From positions 248,001 to 312,000 of the forward strand of contig NZ_LT629766.1 in assembly GCF_900105315.1 (NCBI RefSeq): a DNA stretch of 64,000 nucleotides. Direction: 5' to 3'. Position 1 is the first letter of the stretch. Every line of letters starts with the position of its first letter. The notes beneath the pieces were generated by a model that searched no databases, was not told the DNA's origin, and was given only the letters and a program-made list of their open reading frames with translations. Below, piece by piece: positions 42,065 to 50,622 of the stretch. The position numbers and the translations under genes are program-made. This DNA comes from Brevibacterium siliguriense (GTDB lineage Bacteria; Actinomycetota; Actinomycetes; Actinomycetales; Brevibacteriaceae).

Positions 42065-43543
42065 TCACCCCCAACCGGGAACGACGAAGATCAGCCAGGT
42101 GACGATCGGTGCGATGACGACCATCGAGAAGCCCCACACCATGAGCTGCTTGAACACCCTGTCCCGCTGTTCTTCAGGCGAGTTAGCCACGACCAGAGCA
42201 CCGGAGGTGGAGAACGGTGAGGAATCGACCACCGAAGATGAGATCGCCAGAGCGATGATCAGCCCGATCTCGCCGACGCTGCCCGTGAGCAGGAACGGCA
42301 CGGCCAGGGGAATGAGCGCGCCGAGGATACCCGTCGTCGACGCGAACGCGGAGACCACTGCGCCGATGAAGCAGATGATCAGTGCCGCGACGAGCGGAGC
42401 TCCCATGCCGGCGACCTGACCGCCGAGCCAGTCGATCGTGCCCAGACGCTCCATGAGCTCGACATAGGTGACGATGCCGCAGATCAGCAGCACGGTCGGC
42501 CACGCGATCTTGCTCACCGCGCCTTTGCTGATGCGGGGCGAGAAGAACGAGATGATCACGGCGATGCTGATCGCGGTGAAGCCGACGTCCTGATTGAGCG
42601 GGGGCACAACCATGACTGCAAGAACGATGAGCCCGATAAGAGTGACGATGCGGTTGAGGTCGAGGGTCGTGACTTCGACATCCTCGTCGGTGTCTTTGAC
42701 CATCGTCGTCTGGACCGATCGTCGAGCCGCTCTCCGTTCGGGATCGTGATAAGGCGCGGGCGAGCCACCCGATCCACTGCCAGAACCGCCCACCCCAGCA
42801 CTGTTCGAGCCGGACGTGCCCGAGCTGCCGCTGGCGCCGGCACCGTGGCCGGAACCGGCGCCATCGCCCCCGCCGGAAATTCCGACGTTGACCAGTTCCC
42901 CGTCTTTGCCCTCGAGGCCATGCCCGAGGTCGCGCTTGCCCAGCAGCTCCCGCCCGCCGAAGAGGAAGAAGCAGACGAAGCCGAGGACGACGTTGAAGAC
43001 GAAGGAGGCAAGGAAGAGCAGCAGAGGGCTGCCCGGCAGGTCATTGCGCTCGACGACCTGATTGGTGATCGTACCGAAGATGCTCAGAGGTGAGAAGCCA
43101 CCGGCCGTTGCACCGTTGATGACCATCAGCCCCATGAGCAACGGCCGAATGCCGTACCGCCGGGAAAAGCCCATCCCCATCGGCGCAATGATCGCGATGG
43201 CCGCCGGCACCACCGAGCCGAAGCCGGAGAGAAGCGCCGTGACGACGAAGAACACCCACGGGATCAGCGCTATTCGGCCGCCGACAGCTTTGACGAGTAT
43301 ATGGACGATCCAGTCGACTGTCCCGTTGTCCTTCGCCAAGGCGAACAGGTAGGTGACGCCGACGAGGATGAGGAACAGATCCGCCGGGAAGCCAGACAGC
43401 AGAGTGTCGACATCCTCGCCCAGAACAAAGGTCCCGAACAGGAAGGTCGCCATGAGTGCAAGCGCACCCATATGGACCGAAACAAACGTGGCGATGACGA
43501 ACAGGGCCACAAGGACGAGTATCGAAGCAATTTCCAAAGACAC
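42065..43543 (-). CDS. MatC-like dicarboxylate carrier
   Basis: The 492-residue membrane protein fits the MatC_N (PF07158) dicarboxylate carrier group within the ion transporter superfamily. About ten to twelve hydrophobic segments are seen, with GVTYLFALAKDNGTVDWIVH near the start and SSVVDSSPFSTSGALVVAN near the end. A Gly/Ser/Ala-rich cytoplasmic linker (residues 223-265, AGSGHGAGASGSSGTSGSN) joins the two halves and is longer than usual. MatC relatives carry malonate or other C3/C4 dicarboxylates. It is divergent from the class V aminotransferase operon, so it may import the parent acid of that pathway. Confidence 0.78.
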   Translation of the reverse strand: MSLEIASILVLVALFVIATFVSVHMGALALMATFLFGTFVLGEDVDTLLSGFPADLFLILVGVTYLFALAKDNGTVDWIVHILVKAVGGRIALIPWVFFVVTALLSGFGSVVPAAIAIIAPMGMGFSRRYGIRPLLMGLMVINGATAGGFSPLSIFGTITNQVVERNDLPGSPLLLFLASFVFNVVLGFVCFFLFGGRELLGKRDLGHGLEGKDGELVNVGISGGGDGAGSGHGAGASGSSGTSGSNSAGVGGSGSGSGGSPAPYHDPERRAARRSVQTTMVKDTDEDVEVTTLDLNRIVTLIGLIVLAVMVVPPLNQDVGFTAISIAVIISFFSPRISKGAVSKIAWPTVLLICGIVTYVELMERLGTIDWLGGQVAGMGAPLVAALIICFIGAVVSAFASTTGILGALIPLAVPFLLTGSVGEIGLIIALAISSSVVDSSPFSTSGALVVANSPEEQRDRVFKQLMVWGFSMVVIAPIVTWLIFVVPGWG

Positions 43544-43949
43544 AATTCGCTCCTATGCGATGTGAAAATCAGCCGGAAACGACCCCATTGCCGCAACCAG
43601 CATTCCACGATGTGGAAATGTTCTTGCTACTTTATGAAAGTCTGCCCCGACGAATTCCAAACCGTCAAGACCCCGACTTCACTTTCCCGAATATCAGGAT
43701 TATGTCTACCGGGACGCTTCCGGAAAAGAAACACCGCATCGTACCGATCCACATATTCGCAGGTCCGAAGCTCAGAAGAAATGGAGTACCACCAACTGAA
43801 TCGGAGCCGAAATACTCGACTCGCCCAACGAGACGACCTGCGCAGATTTCCGTTCCGAATCCTGGAAAGGGCATTCTTCTCTCGAATTCATTGTGGTAGC
43901 GTCAAATGAAAATAATGTACCGCATCGTGGAATCAGAGAGGATTCTTCA
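43544..43949. promoter_or_regulatory. Divergent promoter region with IclR-type palindrome
   Basis: The 406-bp gap holds no gene. It carries the perfect palindrome TTCCACGATGTGGAA (43603-43617), 60 bp upstream of the carrier start, and a half-site CGTGGAAT (43926-43933) just before the aminotransferase. On the plus strand, TTGTGG and TAATGT with 16-bp spacing near 43892-43919 are a candidate promoter. TTCCRC-N3-GYGGAA is the type bound by IclR family regulators of glyoxylate and aromatic pathways; no IclR gene lies in the window. Confidence 0.55.
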
Positions 43950-45112
43950 ATGACTATCAGCGGACGGCATTTCCTACAGATTCCGGGCCCCAGCAACGTT
44001 CCCGACACTGTTCTTCGGGCCATTTCGATGCCCACCATCGACCATCGCGGCCCCGCGTTCAAAGAGCTCTTCAGTCATGTGCTCACAGGCATGGCCGACA
44101 TCTTCGGCACTTCGAACCAGGTCGTCATCTACCCAGCCACGGGAACCGGGGCGTGGGAGGCTGCGCTGGTCAACACACTCAACCCCGGCGATGAGATCCT
44201 CTGTTATGAAACCGGTCATTTCTCCTCGCTGTGGAAGACGATGGCCGAGAAATGGGGTCTCAAACCCACAGTCATCGCCGGGGATTGGCGCACCGGCGCC
44301 GATCCGCAGAAGATCGGCGAGGCTCTTGCAGCCGACTCAGCTCGCCGGTTCAAAGCCGTCTGCGTCGTCCACAACGAGACCTCGACCGGGGTCACGAGCC
44401 GCATCCCCGAGATCCGCGCAGCCATCGATGCCGCAGACCACCCGGCTCTGTTCATGGTCGACACGATCTCCTCCCTCGGCTCCGTCGACTACAGGCACGA
44501 CGAATGGCGGGTCGATGTCACCGTCTCCGGTTCGCAGAAGGGCCTCATGCTCCCACCGGGACTGTCCTTCCATGCCATCAGCGACAAGGCGCTGGCCGCG
44601 CACGAGGCCTCGTCCCTGCCGAAGTCCGTATGGAACTGGACGGAGATGCTCGCCGCAGGCAGAAACGGGATGACCCCCTACACCCCGAACACGAACATCC
44701 TCTTCGGGCTCAAGGAATCCCTGCGACTGCTGAACGAAGAGGGCCTGGAGAACGTCTTCGCTCGACATATCCGCTTCGGCGAAGCGACCCGTGCCGCAGT
44801 CGAGACCTGGGGTCTGGAAGTGCTGTGCACGAACGAGAGCGAACACTCCCCCGTGCTCACCGCCGTCGTCATGCCGGACGGTCATGACGCTGACGAGTTG
44901 AGAAAACTCATCCTCGACCGCTTCGACATGTCTCTGGGGCGGGCCTATCCAAACTCCAGGGGACGGTCTTCCGGATCGGCCACCTCGGCGACCTCAACGA
45001 TCTCACCCTCGCCGGAACCCTCGCGGGCGTCCAGATGGGACTGCAGTTGGCGGGAGTGAAGATCGACCCGGCCGGCCTCGGAGCCGCCCTCGACATCCTC
45101 CGCGAGAGCTGA
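43950..45112 (+). CDS. Class V aminotransferase (serine/alanine-glyoxylate type), frameshift near 3' end
   Basis: The protein is a serine-glyoxylate or alanine-glyoxylate aminotransferase. It has PGPSNVPDTVL at the start, PATGTGAWEAA, HNETSTGV and the PLP lysine Lys197 in VSGSQKGLMLPPG. As written the frame changes at the GGGG run 44936-44939 and ends early at 45059 with an unrelated tail. With one extra G it continues GLSKLQGTVFRIGHLGDLND and GTLAGVQMGLQLAG to the TGA at 45110-45112, the family's normal end. The enzyme makes glycine from glyoxylate. The start ATG 43950 follows GAGAGGA. It leads an operon with a glycolate/lactate-type oxidase, CoA-transferase and crotonase. Confidence 0.82.
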
Positions 45113-45119
45113 GCTCACC

Positions 45120-48062
45120 ATGAGCGCTGACACGAACTCCGACATGATCGACCTCGTCACCGATCTCACCCGTAGCATCGCAGGCGCCGTCGACACGTCG
45201 GCCCGCCGCCTGGCCGAATATGCCGTCGACGCTTCCAACTACAGGGTCGTCCCGCAGGTCGTAGCCTTCCCGACGACCACGGCCGACGTCGTCACGATCC
45301 TCGACGTGGCCAGGTCACACCGGGTGCCCATCACCTCCCGCGGCGGCGGCACCTCACAGGCGGGCAACTCGATCGGCACCGGCATCGTCATCGACTTCTC
45401 TCGCCACCTCAATCGAATCCTCGACATCGACCCGGTGGCGAAGACCGCCCGCGTCGAACCCGGCGTGCTCATGAGCGAGTTGCAGAAGGCCGGGAAACCG
45501 CACGGGCTGACCTTCGGACCCGATCCGTCGACGAAGAACCGGGCGACGATCGCGGGCATGATCGGCAACAACTCCTGCGGACCGCACGCGATTTCGGCCG
45601 GTCGCACCGTCGACAACATCGTCGAGATGACCGCCATCGACGGCACCGGTCGGTCGTTCCTCGCCGGCGCCGGGCTCGATCCCGTTCCCGGACTCGCCGA
45701 GGTGGCAGGCCGTCACCTCGGAGTCATCCGCACTGAGTTCGGCCGGTTCAGCCGCCAGGCCTCGGCTTATGCGATGGAGCATCTGCTCCCGGAGAACGGC
45801 CCGAGCCTCGCGAAGTTCCTCGTCGGCAGCGAAGGAACCCTGACGACGATCACCGAGGCGGTTGTCAGTCTCGGCGACCTTCCGAACTCACCGACGGTGC
45901 TCGTCCTCGGCTACCCGGACATGTTCGAGGCCGCCGATGCCGTGCCCCGGGTCCTGCCCCACGGACCGCTCGCCGTCGAAGGCATCGACTCGCGGCTCAT
46001 GGACATGGTCCGCAATGACAAGGGCAAGGACGCCGTGCCCGAACTGCCGGCAGGCAAGGGCTGGCTGCTCATCGAGGTCGCCGGCGCCAACGCGGACGAA
46101 GCGGTCGCAAATGCCGAGGTCATCGCCGCCGATGCCGGCACCGATCACTTCCGCATCCTGCCCGCCGGCAAAGAGGCGAGCACCCTGTGGGGCATCCGCG
46201 CCGATGCGGGCGGACTGGCCGGACGCACCGAAGACGGCGATCCCGCCTGGACCGGATGGGAAGATGCCGCGGTGCCGCCCGAGGTGCTCGGCGACTACCT
46301 GCGCGACCAGGACGAGCTGATGGCCTCCTACGGTGTGCGCGGTCTGCCCTACGGTCATTTCGGGGACGGCTGCGTGCACATGCGCACGGACTTCCCCTTT
46401 GATCGCCCCGACGGCGTCGAGGTCTTCCATGATTTCGTCATGGAGGCCGGGAGACTCGTCACGAAGTACGGCGGTTCCGCCTCCGGCGAGCACGGCGACG
46501 GGCGAGCGCGGTCCGAACTCCTCGGCATCCAGCATTCGGACGAGGCGATCGGCGCCCTCGGCGAGGTCAAACGACTCTTCGATCCGGACAACCTGCTCAA
46601 TCCAGGCATCATCGTCGACCCTCTGCCGATCACCGCCGACCTGCGCAGGCCGCAGTCGATCTCGATCGGCACGGCCGGAGGCTTCGCCTTCGCTCATGAC
46701 AAGGGCAGATTCACGAACGCCGTCCACCGCTGCGTGGGCGTCGGCAAATGCCGTGCCGACACCTCTGGGTCCGGCGGCTTCATGTGCCCGTCGTACCTGG
46801 CGACAAAGGATGAGAAGGACTCCACCCGCGGCCGCGCCCGGGTCCTCCAAGAGGTGACCAACGGAGGCCTGTTCGACACCTGGGACAGCGCCGAGGTGGC
46901 TGACTCCCTCGACCTGTGCCTGAGCTGCAAGGCCTGTTCGTCCGACTGCCCGGCCGGGGTCGACATGGCCCAGTACAAGTCCGAGATCCTCCACCGCACC
47001 TATCGCGGCAAGCTCCGTCCGCTGTCGCACTATTCCCTGGGCTGGCTGCCCACCTGGGGGCGCCTGCTCACCGCGATTCCCGGAGTCAGTACCGTGGCGA
47101 ACGCAGCACTGGGGTTCCGTCCCCTCGCCAAGCTCGTCCTGTCCGGCGGCGGGATGGACCCCAGGCGGAAGATGGTCCGGTTCAACGACCGACGCTTCTC
47201 CCGCTGGGCGAAGTCCCGCATCTCCCCCGCCGAGGCGCGCAATGCCTCAACGGCGGATCGCGACGCCCTCGTCGCCGACGAGTACGTCAGCACCTCCAGC
47301 GCAGGGAACAAGCAGGTCCTGCTGTGGGCAGATTCGTTCACCGAATACCTCTCCGACGCAGGGGCGAGAACGGCCGTCGACCTGCTGGAGTCGGCCGGTT
47401 TCGAGATCCTGCTGCCGGAACAGCAGACCTGCTGCGGGCTCACACTCATCTCCACCGGACAGCTCGACGCGGCGAAGCGGAAACTCGAGTCAACGATGGC
47501 GATCCTCGATCCCTACGCGCGGAAGAACATTCCCATCGTCGGAATCGAACCGAGCTGCACCGCGGTGCTGCGCAGCGACCTCGGCGGTCTCTTCCCCGAT
47601 GACGAACGGGCCAGGCGGATCGCGGCGACCACCTCGACGCTGGCCGAGGTCCTCATCGATGCGGAGCTCGACGTTCCCGATCTCACCGGTCGCACCGTCG
47701 TCGTCCAACCCCACTGCCACCAGCATTCGGTCATGGGCTTCGCCGCGGACCGGGCGCTCCTCGAACGCACGGGAGCGACGGTTCGCGAGCTCGCGGGCTG
47801 CTGCGGTCTGGCCGGGAACTTCGGCATGGAGGCCGGCCACTACGAGACTTCGGTGGCGGTGGCCGAGAACGCTCTGCTGCCGGCTCTGCGCGACGCCCCG
47901 GCGGATTCGATCTTCTTGGCCGACGGGTTCTCCTGCCGGACACAGGCGGCGGACCTCGCGAACGTGAACGGCATGACACTGCCGCAGCTGCTCACCGGCG
48001 AAGCTTCGAAGCTGGGGCATTCGGCCCGCGCCTCCCGCCTGCCCGAACCCGCCGAAGCGTGA
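45120..48062 (+). CDS. FAD-linked oxidase / Fe-S protein fusion (D-lactate or glycolate dehydrogenase type)
   Basis: A 980-residue fusion. Residues 1-480 are an FAD_binding_4/FAD_oxidase_C module (PITSRGGGTSQAGNS, GNNSCGPHAISAG, and SGEHGDGRARSELLG). Residues about 535-980 are an Fe-S module: a Cys cluster near 537 (CVGVGKCRAD), CLSCKACSSDCPAG near 600, and two CCG domains (QTCCGLTLI near 770 and GCCGLAGNFG near 894). Such enzymes oxidise D-2-hydroxy acids to the keto acid and pass electrons to the quinone chain. With the upstream glyoxylate aminotransferase, glycolate oxidation to glyoxylate is the simplest reading. The start is 7 bp past the aminotransferase stop. Confidence 0.88.
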   Translation: MSADTNSDMIDLVTDLTRSIAGAVDTSARRLAEYAVDASNYRVVPQVVAFPTTTADVVTILDVARSHRVPITSRGGGTSQAGNSIGTGIVIDFSRHLNRILDIDPVAKTARVEPGVLMSELQKAGKPHGLTFGPDPSTKNRATIAGMIGNNSCGPHAISAGRTVDNIVEMTAIDGTGRSFLAGAGLDPVPGLAEVAGRHLGVIRTEFGRFSRQASAYAMEHLLPENGPSLAKFLVGSEGTLTTITEAVVSLGDLPNSPTVLVLGYPDMFEAADAVPRVLPHGPLAVEGIDSRLMDMVRNDKGKDAVPELPAGKGWLLIEVAGANADEAVANAEVIAADAGTDHFRILPAGKEASTLWGIRADAGGLAGRTEDGDPAWTGWEDAAVPPEVLGDYLRDQDELMASYGVRGLPYGHFGDGCVHMRTDFPFDRPDGVEVFHDFVMEAGRLVTKYGGSASGEHGDGRARSELLGIQHSDEAIGALGEVKRLFDPDNLLNPGIIVDPLPITADLRRPQSISIGTAGGFAFAHDKGRFTNAVHRCVGVGKCRADTSGSGGFMCPSYLATKDEKDSTRGRARVLQEVTNGGLFDTWDSAEVADSLDLCLSCKACSSDCPAGVDMAQYKSEILHRTYRGKLRPLSHYSLGWLPTWGRLLTAIPGVSTVANAALGFRPLAKLVLSGGGMDPRRKMVRFNDRRFSRWAKSRISPAEARNASTADRDALVADEYVSTSSAGNKQVLLWADSFTEYLSDAGARTAVDLLESAGFEILLPEQQTCCGLTLISTGQLDAAKRKLESTMAILDPYARKNIPIVGIEPSCTAVLRSDLGGLFPDDERARRIAATTSTLAEVLIDAELDVPDLTGRTVVVQPHCHQHSVMGFAADRALLERTGATVRELAGCCGLAGNFGMEAGHYETSVAVAENALLPALRDAPADSIFLADGFSCRTQAADLANVNGMTLPQLLTGEASKLGHSARASRLPEPAEA

Positions 48063-48130
48063 ACTGGTGGGCGCCCCGAAACGACTGAGACGAACCGACT
48101 CCGCCGAACAGACCGATCAGAGAGGACGCA

Positions 48131-49309
48131 ATGAGTGAGGACTCAGCACCAGGACCGCTGTCGGGGGTGACCGTGCTCGAGCTCGGCGTGTTCATCGCCG
48201 GGCCGTACGCGACGATGCAGCTGGCCGATATGGGCGCCCGCGTCATCAAGATCGAACCGCCCAGCGGCGATCCGATGCGCTCTTCGGGGCCGTTCGTCGA
48301 CGGCGAATCGAGCCCGTTCATCCGCCTCAACCGCAATAAGGAGTCGATCGTCCTCGACCTCAAATCGGACCTAGGCAGGGCGAGCCTGCACAGTCTGCTC
48401 GCCGAGGCGGATGTGCTCGTGGAGAACATGCGTCCCGGGGCGCTGACAAAGATGGGATTCGGATACGAGCAGCTGCGTGAGGACCATCCCGGGCTCATCT
48501 ACGCCTCCGCCTCCGGGTGGGGTCAGGACGGGCCGCTTGCCCCATTGGCCGGCCTCGACATCATGGCGCAGGCCCGGTCGGGTCTGATGAGCATCACCGG
48601 TTTCCCCGATCAGCCGCCGGCGAAGGTCGGGGTGCCGATCTCCGATCTCTCCACCGCCCTCTACGTCGCGCTCGGCATCGTCTCGGCGCTCTATGAGCGG
48701 CGCGAGTCCGGGCTGGGCCAGTACCTCGATGTCTCGCTCTTCGAATCCGCCGTGTCCTTGGCGGTGTGGGAGGCCGGAGGGTACTTCGGCGCCGGAACGG
48801 TGAGTCGGCCGAACGGTTCGGCTCATCAGGCGCAGGCACCATATCAGGCGATCGAGGTCGGCGACGGATTCGTCACCATCGGCGCGAACACCCCGGCGAC
48901 GTGGACGCGGTTCTGCTCGGCCTTCGACCTCGCCGATCTCGAGCATCACCCGAAGTATGCCGAACCCGAGCTGCGGTTCGCGAACCGCGAGGCTCTCATC
49001 GCCGTCGTCGAGGATCGGCTGCGGAAGCGCACCATCGCCGAGGTGGTCGAAGAGATGAATCGCGTCGGTGTCCCAGCCGCCCCGATCAACGACTATGAGC
49101 AGGTCTTCACCGACAACCACCTGCGGCAGCGGAACTTCTTCTGGACGTCCCAGCACCCCCGCCTCGGCGAGGTGACGCAATTGGGCAACCCGATGCGCTT
49201 CTCCCGTTCGCCGCTGACCCACGGTCCCGCCGGACCGTCACTCGGCGCGGACACAGACCGGGTGCTCACGGAGTTCGCGGGCAACGTCACCGAGGAGGCC
49301 CGGCCATGA
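48131..49309 (+). CDS. CaiB/BaiF family CoA-transferase
   Basis: A 392-residue class III CoA-transferase. The signature LELGVFIAGPYATMQLADMG lies near residue 15, VLDLKSDLGRASL and FVDGESSPF follow, and the conserved catalytic Asp is in AGLDIMAQARSGLM. It moves CoA from a donor such as succinyl-CoA to an organic acid. ATG 48131 follows AGAGAGGA. The gene ends over the start of the crotonase (ATGA, 49306-49309). In this operon, with a carrier for dicarboxylic acids opposite, the acceptor may be a dicarboxylate or hydroxy acid; that is inference. Confidence 0.87.
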   Translation: MSEDSAPGPLSGVTVLELGVFIAGPYATMQLADMGARVIKIEPPSGDPMRSSGPFVDGESSPFIRLNRNKESIVLDLKSDLGRASLHSLLAEADVLVENMRPGALTKMGFGYEQLREDHPGLIYASASGWGQDGPLAPLAGLDIMAQARSGLMSITGFPDQPPAKVGVPISDLSTALYVALGIVSALYERRESGLGQYLDVSLFESAVSLAVWEAGGYFGAGTVSRPNGSAHQAQAPYQAIEVGDGFVTIGANTPATWTRFCSAFDLADLEHHPKYAEPELRFANREALIAVVEDRLRKRTIAEVVEEMNRVGVPAAPINDYEQVFTDNHLRQRNFFWTSQHPRLGEVTQLGNPMRFSRSPLTHGPAGPSLGADTDRVLTEFAGNVTEEARP

Positions 49310-50070
49310 GCGATCATGTGCTCACCGAGGTGGTCGGACGCAGTCTGCGCGTGACCTTCAACCGCCCCGAGGCGCGCAATGCGATGACGTTCGAGATGTA
49401 CCAGAAGCTCGCCGAGGCGGCCGCCCAGGTCGACGCGGACCCGAACCTGCGTGCCCTCGTCCTTCGCGGAGCAGGAGGTCGGGCCTTCGTCGCCGGCACC
49501 GACATCGCACAGTTCCGCGGTTTCACCGGTGAGGACGGAGTCGCGTACGAGCAGCGCATCGACGAGGTGCTCGGGGCCCTGGCCGCGGTCGACAAACCGG
49601 TCATCGCCGTCATCGACGGCCACTGCGTGGGCGGAGGTTTGGGGATCGCGTGCTGTGCGGATGTGCGGATCGGGTCGGCCGCCTCGGCGTTCTCCGTTCC
49701 CATCGCTCGGACCTTGGGCAACACTCTCTCGGCGAACACACTGCGCCGGCTGGTCCGGGCTTTCGGTGAACCGCGGACCGCGTCGATGCTCATCACCGCA
49801 CGCAAGGTCGACGCTCAGGAGGCGCTGGCCTGCGGATTCCTCACCGCGGTCGCCGAGGATCTTGATGCCGAAGCCGAGGCTCTCATCGATCGGGTCGTGA
49901 CCGGGGCTCCGCTGACGCAGTGGGCGATCAAGGAGAATCTCCGCCGACTGGCCGATAGCGGTCCCGTCGACGATGCCGATGTCGTCTCCCGGGTCTACGG
50001 CAGCCAGGACTTCGCGAACGCCGTCGAGGGGTTCCTCACCAAGACCCCTGTGGAGTGGACCGGGGAGTAG
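49306..50070 (+). CDS. Crotonase-superfamily protein lacking both usual catalytic glutamates
   Basis: A 254-residue enoyl-CoA hydratase/isomerase-like protein. The oxyanion-hole segments GRAFVAGTDIAQFRGF and CVGGGLGIACCADVRIGS are typical. At the two positions where hydratases carry Glu (RIAxE...PE), this one reads RIGSAASAFSVPIART, so Ala and Ile stand there. It is therefore unlikely to be a standard 2-enoyl-CoA hydratase and may be a decarboxylase-, hydrolase- or lyase-type crotonase, or have lost activity. ATG overlaps the CoA-transferase stop by 4 bp, so it acts on that enzyme's CoA ester in all likelihood. Confidence 0.83.
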   Translation: MSDHVLTEVVGRSLRVTFNRPEARNAMTFEMYQKLAEAAAQVDADPNLRALVLRGAGGRAFVAGTDIAQFRGFTGEDGVAYEQRIDEVLGALAAVDKPVIAVIDGHCVGGGLGIACCADVRIGSAASAFSVPIARTLGNTLSANTLRRLVRAFGEPRTASMLITARKVDAQEALACGFLTAVAEDLDAEAEALIDRVVTGAPLTQWAIKENLRRLADSGPVDDADVVSRVYGSQDFANAVEGFLTKTPVEWTGE

Positions 50071-50090
50071 TCGGTTCTGCCTCGACGCTG

Positions 50091-50507
50091 CTAGCCGTCA
50101 GACGAGGCGGCAGTATCGACGATCCACGGCACTCCGTACTTATCGAGGCACATGCCGAAGCCTTCGGACCAGAACGTCGGCCCCAGCGGCATCTGGGTCT
50201 CGCCTCCGTCGGACAGTCCGGCGAACACCGTGCCGGCGGTCTCCAGGTCGGAGGCCGTGTACGACAGAGCGATCCCCTGCCGCGGACCACCATCGCCCGT
50301 GGTGTCATCCGATCCCATCAGCAGGGTATCCCCGAATTTCAGGGCGGCGTGCATGACGGTCTCATCGGTCGATCCGGGCATGCGCTGGTCTTCGGGGACG
50401 TCTTTCATCAGCATGATCGTCAGCTCGCCGCCGAAGATCTCCTGGTAGCGGTTGAACGCTTCAGCGCATTGTCCGTCGCTAAAGAATATATAGGCATCAA
50501 TCGACAT
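50091..50507 (-). CDS. PhnB-like VOC protein
   Basis: A 138-residue protein of the PhnB/3-demethylubiquinone methyltransferase-like VOC group. It has the N-terminal IFFSDGQCAEAFNRYQEIFG pattern, the middle HAALKFGDTLLMGSD, and the C-terminal WSEGFGMCLDKYGVPWIV. Such proteins bind small ligands; function is mostly unknown. It is convergent with the crotonase (20 bp gap) and stands alone. Confidence 0.8.
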   Translation of the reverse strand: MSIDAYIFFSDGQCAEAFNRYQEIFGGELTIMLMKDVPEDQRMPGSTDETVMHAALKFGDTLLMGSDDTTGDGGPRQGIALSYTASDLETAGTVFAGLSDGGETQMPLGPTFWSEGFGMCLDKYGVPWIVDTAASSDG

Positions 50508-50622
50508 CGTGCGTCACCTCTCGGAGCTGTCATCGGTCGGAGAATCAGTGGTTCCATGTGCACAGTGCTCTTGCAAGGTTACGCGCGCAGGCACACGACA
50601 TGTGCAGTTCCGCGCGAGCGCC

